Made by a program: the position numbers and the translations under genes
Notes under the pieces: generated by a model
What the model saw: only the letters and a program-made list of their open reading frames with translations
Told to the model about the DNA's origin: nothing
Databases searched by the model: none
From: Hymenobacter nivis
GTDB taxonomy: Bacteria > Bacteroidota > Bacteroidia > Cytophagales > Hymenobacteraceae
Length of the DNA: 64,000 bases
Assembly (NCBI RefSeq): GCF_006439025.1
Contig: NZ_RCYZ01000001.1
Span: 620,001 to 684,000 of the forward strand
Reading direction: 5' to 3'
Part shown: positions 33,735 to 42,605 of the stretch, piece by piece
How the letters are laid out: each line of letters begins with the position of its first letter
Position numbering within the stretch: position 1 is the stretch's first letter

Positions 33735-35804
33735 TTACCAGATGCGCGAGCGGTCGGCGGTGGCGCGCACCATCTTGGTGCCGTCCTTGCAGCCGAAGGC
33801 TTCGTAGAACTCGGGCATGTTCATGAGCGGGCCGTTGGTGCGGAACTGCTCGGGCGAGTGCGGATCGGTTTGCACCTGCTGGCGCACGTACTCGGGGCGC
33901 GAGTTGGCGCGCCAGATCTGGGCCCAGCCCAGGAAGAAGCGCTGCTCGGGCGTGAAGCCGTCGATTTTCTGGCCGCCCTTGGCCTGCTGCGTTTTCTGGA
34001 AGGCCTGGTGGGCGATGGTGAGGCCCCCAATGTCGGCCAGGTTCTCGCCCATTGTCAGCTTGCCGTTCACGTGCACCGAGTCAATCGGCATGAAGGCGTC
34101 GTACTGCTTGCCCACCATGTCGGCCTTGGCCGTGAACTTCTCGTTGTCCTCCTTGGTCCACCAGTCGCGCAGGTTGCCCTTGGCGTCCGAGCGGCGGCCT
34201 TGGTCATCAAACCCGTGGGTCATTTCGTGGCCGATTACCGCGCCCACGCCGCCGTAGTTCACCGCGTCGTCGGCCTTGGGGTCGTAGAACGGCGGCTGGA
34301 GAATGCCGGCCGGGAACACGATTTCGTTCAGGCTGGAGTTGTAGTAGGCGTTCACGGTGGGCGGCGTCATGCCCCACTCGCCGCGGTCAATCGGCTTGCC
34401 AAACTTGCCCAGGTTGTCGGCCCGGCGCCACTCGGAGGTGGCAAACAGGTTTTGCAGCGCGCTTTCGCGGGTAATTTTCAGCTTCGAGTAATCCTTCCAC
34501 TTGTCGGGGTAGCCGATTTTCACCGCGAAAGCGTTCAGCTTCTCCAGTGCCTGCTTCTTGGTGTCGGCGCTCATCCAGTCGGTGGCCATGATGCGCTCGG
34601 CGTAGGCGGCGCGCAGGTTTTCCACCATTTGCTTGGCGCGGGCCTTGGCGGCGGGCGAGAAGGCTTCGTCCACGTAGAGCTGGCCGAAGGCTTCGCCCAG
34701 GGCCCCATCGGTGGCGCGGAGCGAGCGTTTCCAGCGGGGCTGCTGCACTTTGGCGCCCGTCAGCACCTGCTGGAAGCGGAACTGGGCATCGCCGTAAGCC
34801 TTGGGCAGGGCCGAGGTCACGTCCGACACCAGGTTCCAGCGCAGGTACTGCTGCTGGTCGGCGATGGGCGTGCTGGCCATGAGCGTGTTCACGGCCGCCA
34901 GGAATTCGGGCTGGCCGATGATGACGTCCTGGGCCCCCGTGAGGCCGGCATCCTTAAGGCGCAGGGGCAGGTTCAGGTTCGGGTAGTCCTTCACGGCCTG
35001 GGCCACGGGCACCTTGTTGTAGTTCTTGATGCGGTCGCGCAGGTCCACGCGGCCGCGGCTGGCCTGGGCCAGCTTGGTTTCCAGGGCCATCACCGTTTCG
35101 GCGTTGGTGGCGGCCAGGGCCGGCGCGTCGCCCAGCAGCTGGAATACGCTGGTCATGTACGTCTTATAGCCCGCCCGCACGGCTTTCGAGCGCGCGTCGT
35201 CCTTCAGGTAGTAGTCGCGGTCGCCGAGGCCGAGGCCCCCTTGGCGCAGCTGCACCGCGTACACCGTGCTGTTTTTGCTGTCCTGCCCCACGCCCATGCC
35301 GTACCAGCCGGTCGACATCGACTTCGGGCTGGCCATGTACTGCTGGATGGCGGCCAGGCTCTTGAGACCGGCAATCTGCGCCAGCTTCGGCTGCAAGTAC
35401 TTCAGGCCCGCTTTCTCAATGGCCATCGAGTCCATGGCGGCGGCGTAGAAGTCGCCCACCTTCTGCTCGTTCGAGCCCGGCTTGGCCTTGGGAGCCGCCG
35501 CGGCGGCCTTCAGCAGAATGCGCTTCTCAATGGCCTGGTTGCGGTCGGCTAGCTCGTTGAACGAGCCCCAGCGGCTTTCTGCGGCTGGCACCGGGTTGTT
35601 TTTCAGCCAGTTGCCATTGGCGTAGTGGTAAAAGTCGTTGCAGGGCTGCACCGAGTTGTCGATGTTGGCCAGGTTGATGCCGATGCCCTGCTGGGGCGGG
35701 GCGGGCTTGGGCTTGGCGGGGGGCCCGGCGGCCACGGCCGCGGCCACGCCGCTCAGGCCCAAGGCGGCCAGGCTCAGCCGGCGCACAATAGTAGTTGAAA
35801 ACAT
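33735..35804 (-). CDS. M13 family metallopeptidase (neprilysin-like), copy 1
   Basis: A 689-aa exported zinc endopeptidase of the PepO/neprilysin family. The zinc motif HEMTHG with FDDQGRRSDAKGN is near residue 522, the third ligand Glu is in GENLADIGG, and the substrate Asn-Ala pair appears as VNAYYNSS. The N-terminal signal region (LSLAALGLSGVAAAVA) lacks a lipobox, unlike copy 2. It degrades short peptides in the periplasm. The start at 35804 is set by the signal. A second copy of the same family lies at 40333-42444, and the two share long blocks such as NEIVFPAGILQPPFYDPKA. Confidence 0.93.
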   Translation of the reverse strand: MFSTTIVRRLSLAALGLSGVAAAVAAGPPAKPKPAPPQQGIGINLANIDNSVQPCNDFYHYANGNWLKNNPVPAAESRWGSFNELADRNQAIEKRILLKAAAAAPKAKPGSNEQKVGDFYAAAMDSMAIEKAGLKYLQPKLAQIAGLKSLAAIQQYMASPKSMSTGWYGMGVGQDSKNSTVYAVQLRQGGLGLGDRDYYLKDDARSKAVRAGYKTYMTSVFQLLGDAPALAATNAETVMALETKLAQASRGRVDLRDRIKNYNKVPVAQAVKDYPNLNLPLRLKDAGLTGAQDVIIGQPEFLAAVNTLMASTPIADQQQYLRWNLVSDVTSALPKAYGDAQFRFQQVLTGAKVQQPRWKRSLRATDGALGEAFGQLYVDEAFSPAAKARAKQMVENLRAAYAERIMATDWMSADTKKQALEKLNAFAVKIGYPDKWKDYSKLKITRESALQNLFATSEWRRADNLGKFGKPIDRGEWGMTPPTVNAYYNSSLNEIVFPAGILQPPFYDPKADDAVNYGGVGAVIGHEMTHGFDDQGRRSDAKGNLRDWWTKEDNEKFTAKADMVGKQYDAFMPIDSVHVNGKLTMGENLADIGGLTIAHQAFQKTQQAKGGQKIDGFTPEQRFFLGWAQIWRANSRPEYVRQQVQTDPHSPEQFRTNGPLMNMPEFYEAFGCKDGTKMVRATADRSRIW

Positions 35805-36227
35805 AGGGGAGCTGGCTTTGAAGAGAAAACGTTGCGTTAACGGCAAGGACATCGTTTCTTAACCGGCGTTGCAGCGGCGAGCTGCCTGGGGGCCTACACA
35901 ATTTTGGCCTTACCGGCCGTTGGTGGCTGGCGCGGCGCGGCGTTTCATTTACCCGGGAGTTGTTTTGTAGCTACAAGCACCGGGCACGGGCTGAAACAGT
36001 AAATGCCGGCCAACAAAACGGAGTCGGCAGGTGGCCTTAAATAACGTCCGCATCAGAAGCCTTTTCCCCCGTTACCTAATACGGTGGTGGTTTGGCGACT
36101 TTTTCCGTTGCCGGGCCACGCTGACTACGGCCCGGGGCCCCCGTTCAATCGTCAGCGTGGCCCGCTGAAGCCCTTCGGGTAATTCACTGGACCACCTTTG
36201 TTTTAGTCCCCCGCAACTAATTCATTT
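35805..36227. other. Divergent intergenic region, 423 bp
   Basis: No gene seen. It holds the upstream regions of the M13 gene (minus) and the AraC gene (plus), a 14-bp inverted repeat at 36112-36164 and a near-match -7 box CACCTTTG at about 36194-36201 that would serve the AraC gene. The remainder is AT-richer than the coding DNA and has no further structure I can name. Confidence 0.5.
36112..36164. repeat. 14-bp inverted repeat upstream of the AraC gene
   Basis: cgggccacgctgac (36112-36125) and gtcagcgtggcccg (36151-36164) are perfect inverted copies around a 25-nt loop that contains GGGGCCCCC. It could be an operator, an attenuator or a repeat relic. Confidence 0.7.
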
Positions 36228-37487
36228 ATGCTATTTAATTTCGGGGCTCATAGCTCGTTGCTGCTGCCGGCCGTGGCAACTGGTGCACTGGCCACGGGCT
36301 GGCTGCTGCTGCGGGCGCTCCAGCGCCGCACCTTGGCCGATGTGCTGCTGGCCATGCTGTTGGCCGTGCCCACACTGAACATCGCGCAACAGATGCTGGG
36401 CTACGCCGGCTGGTACGACCGCCACGACGGGTACACAACGGCCATGCTGTACGGGCCCTGGCAGCTCAACCTATTGCTGGGGCCGGCCTACTACCTCTAC
36501 TTTCGGAGCCTCACCAACCAGGAGTTCCGGCTGGGGCCCCGGGCCTGGTGGCACCTGCTGCCGGGCCTGCTGCAGCTCGGGCTGGTGGCCGGGGCCCTGA
36601 GCTACGACCTACTGTGGCTGACCGGCATCCGCGGGCAGCCCCTGCCGAACCAGGCCGCCACCATAGGGCCCGCGTTGGGGGCAACGGAAGTCTTCGGCCA
36701 CTACCTCGGCTATGCGCAGTACGTGCTGCTACCGGCCTACTGCTGGCGGGTGCTGGCCGACTACCAGCGCTACAACCACTACCTCCAGGACAACTTTTCG
36801 GACACCGAGCGCCTGCGCTTTGCCGGGCTGCGGCAGCTGCTGCTGGTGCAGGTACTCGCCCTGGTTTTGAGCCAGTTTTTTACGCTAGCGAGCTGGAAAT
36901 TTGGCTTGAGCGATGCCGTTTCCTGGTACTACTTTTTCTTGCGCGGCTTCCTGATTTATTGGCTGGTTGCGGTGGGCCTGCAAGCCAACTACGCGGCCGC
37001 GACGACCCCACTGCGCTTCGATACCGCCCCCGACCTGCCCGTAATTCCCGAGCCGGCGGGTGAGTTGCACCCGGCCCCAGCGGCCGACGCCCCGGGGCCC
37101 CAGGCGCAGCCCGCAGCCGGGTTGCCGGCGCCGCCGCTAGCCCCAGAGCTGCTGGCCTGGCGCGGCAAACTGCTGGCGCTAATGGCTGAGGAGCAGCCCT
37201 GGCTTGAGCCCGAGCTGACCCTAACGGAGGTAGCCAAGCGGCTGCGCATCACACCCGGGCTGCTGTCTAAAGTCATCAACACGGGCTGCGGCCAGAACTT
37301 CAACGACTTCGTGAATGCGTACCGGGTGCAGGAAGCGCAGCGCCTGCTCGCCGACCCCCGCTTTGCGCACTACTCACTGGTGGGCGTGGCCCTGGAAAGC
37401 GGATTTAACTCACGCTCAACGTTTAACCGGGTATTCAAGAAAGTGACGGGCCAGGTGCCGAGCGAACTGAGTCGCCCCAAAATATAG
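36228..37487 (+). CDS. AraC family regulator with N-terminal membrane domain
   Basis: A 419-aa inner-membrane protein: six or seven hydrophobic segments in the first 250 residues, a Pro/Ala-rich linker, and a C-terminal AraC-type double helix-turn-helix (LTEVAKRLRITPGLLSKVIN, then HYSLVGVALESGFNSRSTFNRVFKKVTGQVPSEL). Such membrane AraC proteins in Bacteroidota sense signals at the membrane and bind DNA directly. The outer-membrane beta-barrel gene begins 15 bp downstream on the same strand, so it is the obvious regulatory target or partner (inference). Confidence 0.88.
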   Translation: MLFNFGAHSSLLLPAVATGALATGWLLLRALQRRTLADVLLAMLLAVPTLNIAQQMLGYAGWYDRHDGYTTAMLYGPWQLNLLLGPAYYLYFRSLTNQEFRLGPRAWWHLLPGLLQLGLVAGALSYDLLWLTGIRGQPLPNQAATIGPALGATEVFGHYLGYAQYVLLPAYCWRVLADYQRYNHYLQDNFSDTERLRFAGLRQLLLVQVLALVLSQFFTLASWKFGLSDAVSWYYFFLRGFLIYWLVAVGLQANYAAATTPLRFDTAPDLPVIPEPAGELHPAPAADAPGPQAQPAAGLPAPPLAPELLAWRGKLLALMAEEQPWLEPELTLTEVAKRLRITPGLLSKVINTGCGQNFNDFVNAYRVQEAQRLLADPRFAHYSLVGVALESGFNSRSTFNRVFKKVTGQVPSELSRPKI

Positions 37488-37501
37488 ATTGGGGCAGGCC
37501 A

Positions 37502-40171
37502 ATGCATGTACTGGGGCAGGGCGGTGCAGGGCCAGCGGGAGTTTTGCGGCATCGTTTCACTAGCCCGCTGCCTGCCGTGCGCCCTTGCTTCCCACCCCCC
37601 TTTTTTCACGCTCATTATAGCGCTTGCCCGGGCCTGCTGGCGGCTGCCCGGGGCCCCCACGGCCCGGGGGGGCGGGCGCCCGGCCCGGTCCTTTTGGCCC
37701 GGGCACTTTGCCTGGCGGCCCTCGTCTTTCCTCGGCGCCGGTGGCGGCTAGCGCACGCGCTGCTCTTGTGCGGCTGGCTGACGGCCACGCTGCCGGCCTT
37801 CGGGCAGGGCCCCGCGCCCATCACCGGCGCGGTGCGCGACCCCGCCGGGGGCCCCGTAGAGTTTGCCACCATCACCCTGCACCGGGTGGCCGATTCCGCC
37901 GTGGTGAAGTCGGAGTTCAGCGATGCGCAGGGGGCCTTTGCGCTGCGGGCCCCGGCCGGCACCCGCTACCGGGTATCGGCGGCGCAGGTGGGCTACGTGC
38001 GCTACTGGAGTGCCCCGTTTGAGCTGCCCGCCGCGGGGCTGGCCCTGCCCCCGATAAGCCTGCGCACCAGCGCCGCCACGGCGCTCCGGGAGGTGGTGGT
38101 GCTGGGCCAGAAACCGCTGTTCGAGCACCTGGCCGACCGCACCGTCGTGAACGTGGAAAACTCGCCGCTGGCGGCCGGCAACACGACGCTGGACGTGCTC
38201 GCCCGGGCCCCCGGCGTGACCGTGGACGGCAGCGACAACCTGGCGCTGCGCGGCCGGCAGGGCCTGCTGGTGCTCATCGACGGCAAGCGCCAGCCCATGA
38301 CGGGCACCGAACTGGCCGACTACCTGCGCACGCTGCCGGCCGAGCAGCTCAAAAGCATCGAGCTGATTACCAACCCGCCGGCCAGCTACGACGCGCAGGG
38401 CACGGCCGGCGTTATTGCCATCAACTTCAAAAAAGACCAGCGCCAGGGCGCGAACGGCAGCGTGAACCTGGGCTACGGGCGCGGGGTGTACGGCCGCCTG
38501 ACCACCGGGGCCACCCTGAACTACCGGCGGGGCAAAGCCAACGCCTACGGCACGTACACCTACGCCGACCGCAGCACGTACCTGCGCCTGGCCAGCCACC
38601 GGGTATTTTATGGCCAGGGCCAGCCCACCGGCGGCAGCCAGCAGGAAGACTACCTCGCCACCCGCACCCGGGCCCACAACTGGAAAGCCGGGGTGGACTA
38701 CGCCTTCACTAGCCGCACTACGCTGGGGGCGGCCCTTACCGGCCAGGCGGCCCGCAGCACCGGCCAGGGCACCAACGCGGTGACGCTGCTGGACGCCAGC
38801 GGGGGCCCCAGCCGCGCCCTGGTATCCGGCGCTTACCGCAACGCGAACACCCCCAACCTGGCCGCTAACCTGAACCTGCGGCACGCCTTCGCGGACTCCA
38901 GCAACAGCCGCGCCCTGACGGCCGATGCCAACTACGCCGCGTACCGCCTGGGCCGGCAGCAAGGCCTGTCGGCCCTGCCCGAGGCCGGCAGCGGGGCCCC
39001 CACCCTGCTGAGCAGCGACCAGACGGGCCGCCTCACCTTGCTCACCGGCCAGCTTGACTACGTGCAGCCCCTGGCCCACCGCCGGCTCTTGTCCGGGGGC
39101 CTCAAAGTCAGCCGGGTGCAGTCCGGCAACGACGCTGTTTTTCAGCAAACTGCCAACGGGCTGACCACCCTGGACACGGCGCAAACCAACCAGTTTCGCT
39201 ACACCGAAACCGTCCGGGCGGCCTACCTCAGCTGGCAGCAAACCGGGGCCCGGGCCACCTGGCAAGCGGGCCTGCGGGGCGAACAAACCACCGCCCAGGG
39301 CGTGCAGGAAGTGGGCAACCAGCGTTTCGACCGGCAGTATATTCAGCTGTTTCCCAGCGCCTCGCTCAAGTACACGTTTTCGCCCAAGCACGAACTGACT
39401 TTTGCCCTGAGCCGCCGCCTCGACCGCCCCGGCTACGACCAGCTCAACCCCTTTCGCATCTACCTCAACGCCACCACCTACCGCTCGGGCAACCCGGCCT
39501 TGCTCCCCCAAACCAGCTACAACGCCGAAGTGACGCACACCTACCGGCAGAAATACACCGTCGGCCTGAGCTACAGCCGCACGCAAGCCCCCATCCTGAT
39601 TGTGGTGCAGCCCGCCACCGCCACTAGCCGCTTCGTGCTGGCCCGCCCCGTCAACCTGGGGCCCCAGCACTACGCCGCCCTCACCCTGACCGTGCCGCTG
39701 ACGCCCACCAAGGCCTGGTCGATTTACAACAGCGCCGTTTTCTACTACAGCCGTTTCACGGGCGAGCTGGCCGGCACGACGCTCAACCGGGCAAAGCCTT
39801 CCCTCAACCTGAGCAGTACGCACACCCTCGCGCTGGGCCACGGCTGGAGCGCCGACCTGAGCGCCACCTACCAGTCGCCCGAAGTGTACGGCTTTATCAC
39901 CTCCCGCGCCAACGGCGACGTGACCCTGGGGGCCCAAAAAAGCCTGCTGAAGGGCCAGGGCACCCTAAAACTCAACGTCACGGACGTCCTGTACACCAAC
40001 CGAAACATCGCCACTTCCACCTACGACAACTACGTGGAAAACTTCACGCAAAGCCGCGATTCCCGGGTTGCCACCCTCTCGTTCAGATACCGCCTGGGGC
40101 GCGGCCAGGCAGCCGCCAACCGCCGCGCGGACGGCGCGGAAGAGGAAAAACGGCGGGCCGGCGGCCAGTAG
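37502..40171 (+). CDS. Outer-membrane beta-barrel protein with TonB-receptor-like plug
   Basis: An outer-membrane protein of the OMP_b-brl_3 type: a carboxypeptidase-regulatory-like domain (ITGAVRDPAGGPVEFATITLHR), a plug-like part (LARAPGVTVDGSDNLALRGRQ, ELITNPPASYDAQGTAGVIAI) and a long beta-barrel ending YRLGRG. A Pro/Arg/Lys-rich tail follows. The first ATG (37502) gives 889 residues, but about 80-100 residues precede the likely signal segment (LLLCGWLTATLPAFGQ). The real start may be a downstream non-ATG codon, for example TTG or CTG around 37762-37770. Function is outer-membrane transport or assembly of an unknown substrate. Confidence 0.8.
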   Translation: MHVLGQGGAGPAGVLRHRFTSPLPAVRPCFPPPFFHAHYSACPGLLAAARGPHGPGGRAPGPVLLARALCLAALVFPRRRWRLAHALLLCGWLTATLPAFGQGPAPITGAVRDPAGGPVEFATITLHRVADSAVVKSEFSDAQGAFALRAPAGTRYRVSAAQVGYVRYWSAPFELPAAGLALPPISLRTSAATALREVVVLGQKPLFEHLADRTVVNVENSPLAAGNTTLDVLARAPGVTVDGSDNLALRGRQGLLVLIDGKRQPMTGTELADYLRTLPAEQLKSIELITNPPASYDAQGTAGVIAINFKKDQRQGANGSVNLGYGRGVYGRLTTGATLNYRRGKANAYGTYTYADRSTYLRLASHRVFYGQGQPTGGSQQEDYLATRTRAHNWKAGVDYAFTSRTTLGAALTGQAARSTGQGTNAVTLLDASGGPSRALVSGAYRNANTPNLAANLNLRHAFADSSNSRALTADANYAAYRLGRQQGLSALPEAGSGAPTLLSSDQTGRLTLLTGQLDYVQPLAHRRLLSGGLKVSRVQSGNDAVFQQTANGLTTLDTAQTNQFRYTETVRAAYLSWQQTGARATWQAGLRGEQTTAQGVQEVGNQRFDRQYIQLFPSASLKYTFSPKHELTFALSRRLDRPGYDQLNPFRIYLNATTYRSGNPALLPQTSYNAEVTHTYRQKYTVGLSYSRTQAPILIVVQPATATSRFVLARPVNLGPQHYAALTLTVPLTPTKAWSIYNSAVFYYSRFTGELAGTTLNRAKPSLNLSSTHTLALGHGWSADLSATYQSPEVYGFITSRANGDVTLGAQKSLLKGQGTLKLNVTDVLYTNRNIATSTYDNYVENFTQSRDSRVATLSFRYRLGRGQAAANRRADGAEEEKRRAGGQ

Positions 40172-40270
40172 CGGCGTTGGTTTGAGAGTTGAGCTGGGCG
40201 GTGCCAGTTTTGCTAGCGAACCTACCTGGCAATCCGTGCCCGGCCGTTGTCAACAGGGCCCCCAGCCCAC

Positions 40271-40307
40271 AAAAAAGCCCCCGCTGCCGGGGTGGCAACG
40301 GGGGCTT
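40271..40307 (-). terminator. Terminator of the second M13 gene
   Basis: A 14-bp stem with one mismatch (aagcccccgctgcc / ggcaacgggggctt) and a 5-nt loop; the A-run at 40271-40276 is the U-run on the minus strand. It lies just past the stop of the gene at 40333. Confidence 0.85.
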
Positions 40308-40332
40308 AAGGGAGCAAATGCGCCGGGGCCGC

Positions 40333-42444
40333 TTACCAGATTTTGGCGCGGTCGGCCTGGGCACGCATCATCTTGGCCCCGTCCTGGCAGCCGAAGGCTT
40401 TGTAGAACTCGGGCATGTTTTGCAGGGGCCCAATGGTGCGGAACTGGTTGGGCGCGTGCGGGTCGGTGAGGATGCGCATGCGGGCGGCCTCGGGGCGCAT
40501 GTTGCTGCGCCACACCTGGGCCCAGCTCAGGAAAAAGCGCTGCTCGGGCGTGAAGCCGTCGAGCTTGGCTTGCTCCTTGGCCTGGGGGGTTTTCTCAAAG
40601 GCCTGGTAGGCGATGGTGAGGCCCCCGAGGTCGGCGAGGTTTTCGCCCATCGTCAGCTTGCCGTTCACGTGCACCGAATCGAGGGGCGAGTAGGCGTCGA
40701 ACTGCTTGCCTACCACGGCGGCGCGGGCGTTGAATTTCTCGCCGTCCTCCTTGGTCCACCAGTCCTTCAGGTTGCCCTGGGCGTCGTACTGGCGGCCTTG
40801 GTCATCGAAGCCGTGGGTCATTTCGTGGCCAATCACGGCACCGATGCCGCCGTAGTTCACCGCGTCGTCGGCCTTGGGGTCGTAGAACGGCGGCTGGAGG
40901 ATGCCGGCCGGGAACACGATTTCGTTCATGCCCGGGTTGTAGTAGGCGTTCACGGTGGGCGGCGTCATGCCCCACTCGGTGCGGTCAATCGGCTTGCCGA
41001 ACTTCTTGAGGTTGTCCTTGGCGGCCCAGGCGCGGGCGGCCAGCACGTCGTTCAGGTAGCTTTCGCGGCTGATGGTGAGGGCCGAGTAGTCCTTCCACTT
41101 ATCCGGGTAGCCAATCTTCACGGCGAAGGCGTTGAGCTTCTTGATGGCCTCCACTTTGGTGGGGGCGCTCATCCACTCCGTGGCGTTGATGCGCTCGGCG
41201 TAGGCGGTGCGCAGGTTCTCAATCATCTCCTTGGCGCGGGCCTTGGCGGCGGGCGAGAAGGCCTTCTCCACGTAAATCTGGCCGAAGGCTTCGCCCAGGG
41301 CCCCGTCGGTGCTGCGCAGCATGCGCTTCCAGCGGGGCTGCTGCTTTTTGGCACCGCTCAGCGTTTGCGAAAAGCGGAACGACTCGTCAACGAATTGCTG
41401 CGGCAGGGCCCCCATCAGGCTGCTGGTGAGGTGCCAGCGCAGGTAGGTTTTCTGGTCGAGCAGCGGCTCGGCTTTCAGCATGGCGCTCACTTCCTTCAGG
41501 AACGCGGGCTGGCCCACAATCACTTCCTTGGCCGTGCCCAGGCCTTCGGTTTTCAGCATCAACGGCAGGTTAAGGTTCGGAAATGCCTTATTGGCCTGGG
41601 CCACCGTCATTTTGTTGTAGTTGGCGTAGGGGTCGCGCAGGTCCACGGGCTTTTTGCTGGCCTTGGCCAGGCGCGTTTCAATGCGCATCACGGCGGCGGC
41701 GTGGGCCTTGGCGGCGGCGTCGAACTCGCCGAGCAGCTTAAAGGTGTTCACCAAATACGTCTGGTACGCGGCGCGGATGGATTTCGAGCGCGCATCGTCG
41801 TCGAGGTAATAGTCGCGGTTGGGCAGCGTGAGGCCCCCTTGGTAAAACTGCACCGCGTACTGCGAGCTGATTTTGTCGTCGGGGCTCACGCCCGACTCAA
41901 ACCAGGCGCCGCCGAGCGACACGGTGGGGTCGGCGAGCAGGCGCTGCATCTCGGCCAGGTTTTTCACCGCGTCGATGCGCTTGAGGTGCGGCTCGAGGTA
42001 GCGCAGGCCGGCCGTGTTGATGGCGGCCGAGTCCATGGCGGCGGCGTAGAAGTCGCCCACCTTTTGCAGGTTCGAGCCCTTAGCGGCCGTGGGGGCCTGC
42101 TGGGCCGCCTCGTCGAGGATGGCGCGCAGGGTGGCGTTGTTGTGCTCGGCTAGGATGTTGAACGAGCCCCAGGCGCTCTCGGCGGCCGGAATGGGCGTGT
42201 TCTTCATCCAGTTGCCCGACGTGTAGTGGTAAAAGTCGTCGCAGGGGTTCACCGACGTGTCCATGCCGGTCAGGTCGAGGCCCACGCCCTTCACCACGGG
42301 GTCGGCGGCCGGGGCGGCGGCAACGGGGGAGGCGACCGGCGCGGGCGCGGCGGCCGTGGGGGCGGGCTTGCTGCCGGCGCAGCCGGCCAGGGCCAGCGCG
42401 GCAGCGGCCACGGCCGCCAGGGGCAGGTGGGATGCTTTTGACAT
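40333..42444 (-). CDS. M13 family metallopeptidase (neprilysin-like), copy 2, lipoprotein
   Basis: A 703-aa zinc peptidase, paralogous to 33735-35804. The zinc motif HEMTHGFDDQGRQYDAQGN is near residue 538 and the third ligand is in GENLADLGG. The N-terminus has a lipobox (ALALAGCAGS), so this copy is membrane-anchored, while copy 1 appears soluble. An Ala/Pro linker of about 40 residues precedes the mature fold. The start at 42444 follows from the lipobox. It ends at a hairpin terminator and is divergent from xseA. Confidence 0.93.
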   Translation of the reverse strand: MSKASHLPLAAVAAAALALAGCAGSKPAPTAAAPAPVASPVAAAPAADPVVKGVGLDLTGMDTSVNPCDDFYHYTSGNWMKNTPIPAAESAWGSFNILAEHNNATLRAILDEAAQQAPTAAKGSNLQKVGDFYAAAMDSAAINTAGLRYLEPHLKRIDAVKNLAEMQRLLADPTVSLGGAWFESGVSPDDKISSQYAVQFYQGGLTLPNRDYYLDDDARSKSIRAAYQTYLVNTFKLLGEFDAAAKAHAAAVMRIETRLAKASKKPVDLRDPYANYNKMTVAQANKAFPNLNLPLMLKTEGLGTAKEVIVGQPAFLKEVSAMLKAEPLLDQKTYLRWHLTSSLMGALPQQFVDESFRFSQTLSGAKKQQPRWKRMLRSTDGALGEAFGQIYVEKAFSPAAKARAKEMIENLRTAYAERINATEWMSAPTKVEAIKKLNAFAVKIGYPDKWKDYSALTISRESYLNDVLAARAWAAKDNLKKFGKPIDRTEWGMTPPTVNAYYNPGMNEIVFPAGILQPPFYDPKADDAVNYGGIGAVIGHEMTHGFDDQGRQYDAQGNLKDWWTKEDGEKFNARAAVVGKQFDAYSPLDSVHVNGKLTMGENLADLGGLTIAYQAFEKTPQAKEQAKLDGFTPEQRFFLSWAQVWRSNMRPEAARMRILTDPHAPNQFRTIGPLQNMPEFYKAFGCQDGAKMMRAQADRAKIW

Positions 42445-42593
42445 AAAAAAATAAGAAGAAAAATGAGGGGAGGCGCCGCAGCCGGCGTCCGCGCCAAAAT
42501 TGTGTGGGCGCAAAGTAAAGGCCCAAAGCACATAAGCCGCGCCGGGCCCGGCCAGGGCCCCGGGGCCCCAAAACCTGCGGGGCCCCCGGCCTG

Positions 42594-42600
42594 TATCTTG
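42594..42600 (+). promoter_or_regulatory. Short -7-like box TATCTTG before xseA
   Basis: TATCTTG, one T shorter than TAnnTTTG, ends five bases before the xseA ATG, again with GGGGCCCCC just upstream. Confidence 0.3.
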
Positions 42601-42605
42601 CAGCC

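Noticed and set aside
33858..35552. Plus-strand open frame opposite M13 copy 1 (and a similar one at 40189-42153 opposite copy 2)
   Set aside because: They look alike only because the two M13 genes are paralogues; the antisense products have no domain features.
37748..39937. Minus-strand open frame of 729 codons inside the beta-barrel gene
   Set aside because: Gly/Ala/Val-rich antisense translation; the plus-strand reading has all domain blocks.
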